In this document: positions 13,741 through 14,785 of the stretch, piece after piece
Layout of the letters: every line of letters begins with the position of its first letter
Numbering within the stretch: the stretch's first letter is position 1
NCBI GenBank assembly: GCA_028711355.1
Contig: JAQTSL010000060.1
Coordinates: 1 to 14,785, forward strand
Source: Rhodoferax sp.
GTDB taxonomy: Bacteria; Pseudomonadota; Gammaproteobacteria; Burkholderiales; Burkholderiaceae_C
DNA: 14,785 bases
Direction: 5' to 3'
Notes under the pieces: generated by a model
Databases searched by the model: none
What the model saw: only the letters and a program-made list of their open reading frames with translations
Told to the model about the DNA's origin: nothing
Made by a program: the position numbers and the translations under genes

Positions 13741-13970
13741 CCCCTTGAACCCATCGTCCGTATCGACCCCCGCTACTTCCGCCCCACTGAAGTCGAAACC
13801 CTGCTCGGCAACCCTTCCAAGGCCAAGAATAAACTCGGCTGGCTGCCTGAGATCACGCTCGACCAAATGATCACCGAAATGGCATCCACCGACTTGGCTG
13901 AAGCCAAAAAGCACGCTCTGCTCAAGTTGAATGGATACACCGTCAATGTGAGTGTGGAGTAAACCACCCC

Positions 13971-14785
13971 ATGAAGCTCGCTGCCCTGCAAGCCCTCATC
14001 GCCGCAGGCGAATCCCTGACGTTGGAACTCAAAAAGTCCACGGCAGAGAAAGACCGCGCGTGTCGCAGTCTATGCGCGCTGGCCAATGGGCAAGGTGGGC
14101 AAGTCGTGTTTGGCGTTACTCCATCCGGCAAAGTGGTGGGCCAAAAAGTAACCGACCGCACGCTCGAAGAGTTGGCCCAGGAGTTTCAGGGCTTCGAGCC
14201 ACCACTTCAAACTCACATGCAGCGCATCCTCCTATCTGAACGCGACGAGGCTGGTTTGGAGGTGTTGCTCGTCCAGGTAGATCGCGCCACTAACGCTCCA
14301 GTTTCTTTTCGCGGTGTCCCTTATGAAACTGTGCTCAACACCACCCGCGTCATGCCGCGTGCCAGCTACCAGCGCTTGTTGGCCGAATCCATGCACGCCA
14401 CAGACAGGTGGGAAATGCAGCCTGCCAGTGGTTGTGGCATCAAATCTTTGGATCACAACGAACTCGTCGTCACCATCGAAGAAGCCATCCGTCGCGGCCG
14501 CATGGAAGACCCTGGCACGCGCGACCCGATGGGCTTGTTGCGCGGCCTGGGCCTGCTGGTGCAAGGCGATCAACTCAGTCGCGCCGCCGTGGCACTGTTC
14601 TGCAAAGACGACCATGCCATCCCTGAGTTCCCCCAATTTAACCTGCGCGTAGCCCGTTTCAAAGGCACCACCCGTGACGAGTTTCTGGACAACCGCCAAT
14701 ATGCTGGTAACGCCTTTGCCCTGATGCGCCGGGCCGAACGCTTCTTGATTGACTGGATGCCAGTGGCCGGCAAAATTGTGCCCGG
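13971..14785 (+). CDS. AlbA_2 (Schlafen-like) DNA/RNA-binding domain protein, C-terminus outside window
   Basis: The frame from the ATG at 13971 is open to the window end (271 codons). It begins MKLAALQALIAAGESLTLEL-KKS, then RACRSLCALANGQGGQVVFG and VTPSGKVVGQKVTDRTLEEL, the classic AlbA_2 pattern (ExxxxELKxS, then xxCAxANxxGGxxxxGV). Later segments (GVPYETVLNTTRVMPRASYQ, GLLRGLGLLVQGDQLSRAAV, NLRVARFKGTTRDEFLDN) fit COG2865-type proteins with a following ATPase-like part, which is probably outside. It is clearly a different subfamily from the 11720 gene, not a duplicate. GGAG at 13956-13959, within the end of gmd copy 2, is 11 bases upstream, so its translation may depend on the gmd relic being read. 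Confidence 0.82.
   Translation, partial: MKLAALQALIAAGESLTLELKKSTAEKDRACRSLCALANGQGGQVVFGVTPSGKVVGQKVTDRTLEELAQEFQGFEPPLQTHMQRILLSERDEAGLEVLLVQVDRATNAPVSFRGVPYETVLNTTRVMPRASYQRLLAESMHATDRWEMQPASGCGIKSLDHNELVVTIEEAIRRGRMEDPGTRDPMGLLRGLGLLVQGDQLSRAAVALFCKDDHAIPEFPQFNLRVARFKGTTRDEFLDNRQYAGNAFALMRRAERFLIDWMPVAGKIVP

Larger units (their letters stand above)
13159..13962 (+). pseudogene. gmd: GDP-mannose 4,6-dehydratase copy 2, core deleted, frame open
   Basis: A 267-residue frame; normal Gmd is about 345-375. It starts MTPQKTALITGITGQDGSYL, keeps HGIKRRASSFNTQR, then has the same 40 element-encoded residues as copy 1 in place of the catalytic core, then ESPRRGETFVTRKITRGLAN, the DWGHAKDYVRMQW segment, YSVRQFIEK and GEGVDEVA. 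There a second small palindrome (tgtcattcccgtgaagacgg...) supplies YCHSREDGNPCPLEPIVR in place of about 20 normal residues, followed by IDPRYFRPTEVETLLGNPSK to the normal end. Without the Thr/Glu and YxxxK residues it cannot be an active dehydratase. An in-frame ATG at 13099 would start translation inside the repeat; 13159 gives the family N-terminus. Confidence 0.88.

Noticed and set aside
13105..13914. Open frame antisense to gmd copy 2 (269 codons)
   Set aside because: No recognisable domain; it mirrors the gmd sequence and the palindromic elements, which read open on both strands.
1..14785. CRISPR array, tRNA, rRNA or replication origin
   Set aside because: No regularly spaced direct repeats, cloverleaf-like segments, rRNA sequence or iteron clusters were seen on either strand.

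Overview
The window looks like chromosomal DNA of a betaproteobacterium, most likely Comamonadaceae (Rhodoferax/Polaromonas-like). The reasons are the moderately high GC content, a complete-looking tctCBA cluster, an EPS-associated MarR-type regulator, and a short dispersed repeat ending in GCAAGCAGCTATCAAA that I associate from memory with that family. Taxonomy is inference; no rRNA or tRNA gene is visible.

Left part (1-6509), ordinary and compact. A tripartite tricarboxylate transporter operon reads leftward (tctC, tctB, then tctA, which runs off the window). Rightward, after a divergent intergenic region, come an S4-domain Hsp15-like protein (hslR), an AMP-forming long-chain acyl-CoA synthetase, and a ThDP-dependent lyase overlapping it by ATGA. 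The lyase resembles the ILVBL/HACL2 2-hydroxyacyl-CoA lyase branch more than acetolactate synthase. The last two genes therefore look like an activate-then-cleave module for 2-hydroxy or branched fatty acids.

Right part (6510-14785), eroded and repeat-rich. It carries relics of an exopolysaccharide locus: a 60-codon C-terminal stub of a UDP-sugar dehydrogenase abutting the lyase stop codon, an intact EPS-associated MarR-type regulator, and two internally deleted copies of GDP-mannose 4,6-dehydratase (gmd). Between them lie toxin-antitoxin type genes: an intact MNT nucleotidyltransferase followed by a HEPN gene that has lost its RNase motif; an intact RHH/PIN (VapBC-like) pair behind a perfect 22-bp inverted repeat; a DUF4160 remnant followed by a DUF2442 remnant; and an intact solitary DUF2442. 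There are also an Rpn/DUF4351-type PD-(D/E)XK nuclease and two different AlbA_2 (Schlafen-like) proteins, each directly after a gmd copy.

Three patterns stand out. First, at least four genes here (HEPN, DUF4160, gmd copy 1, gmd copy 2) keep both ends but have lost the middle, usually the catalytic core. Second, both gmd copies share the same 93-bp palindromic element at the same deletion junction, read through in frame as about 40 foreign residues; copy 1 then lost a further 249 bp relative to copy 2 between two ATCGA direct repeats. Third, four copies of a 40-50 bp repeat all lie in the same orientation, 5-13 bp before a start codon. The region is best read as a decaying EPS locus that has become a landing site for defence/TA genes and small repeats.
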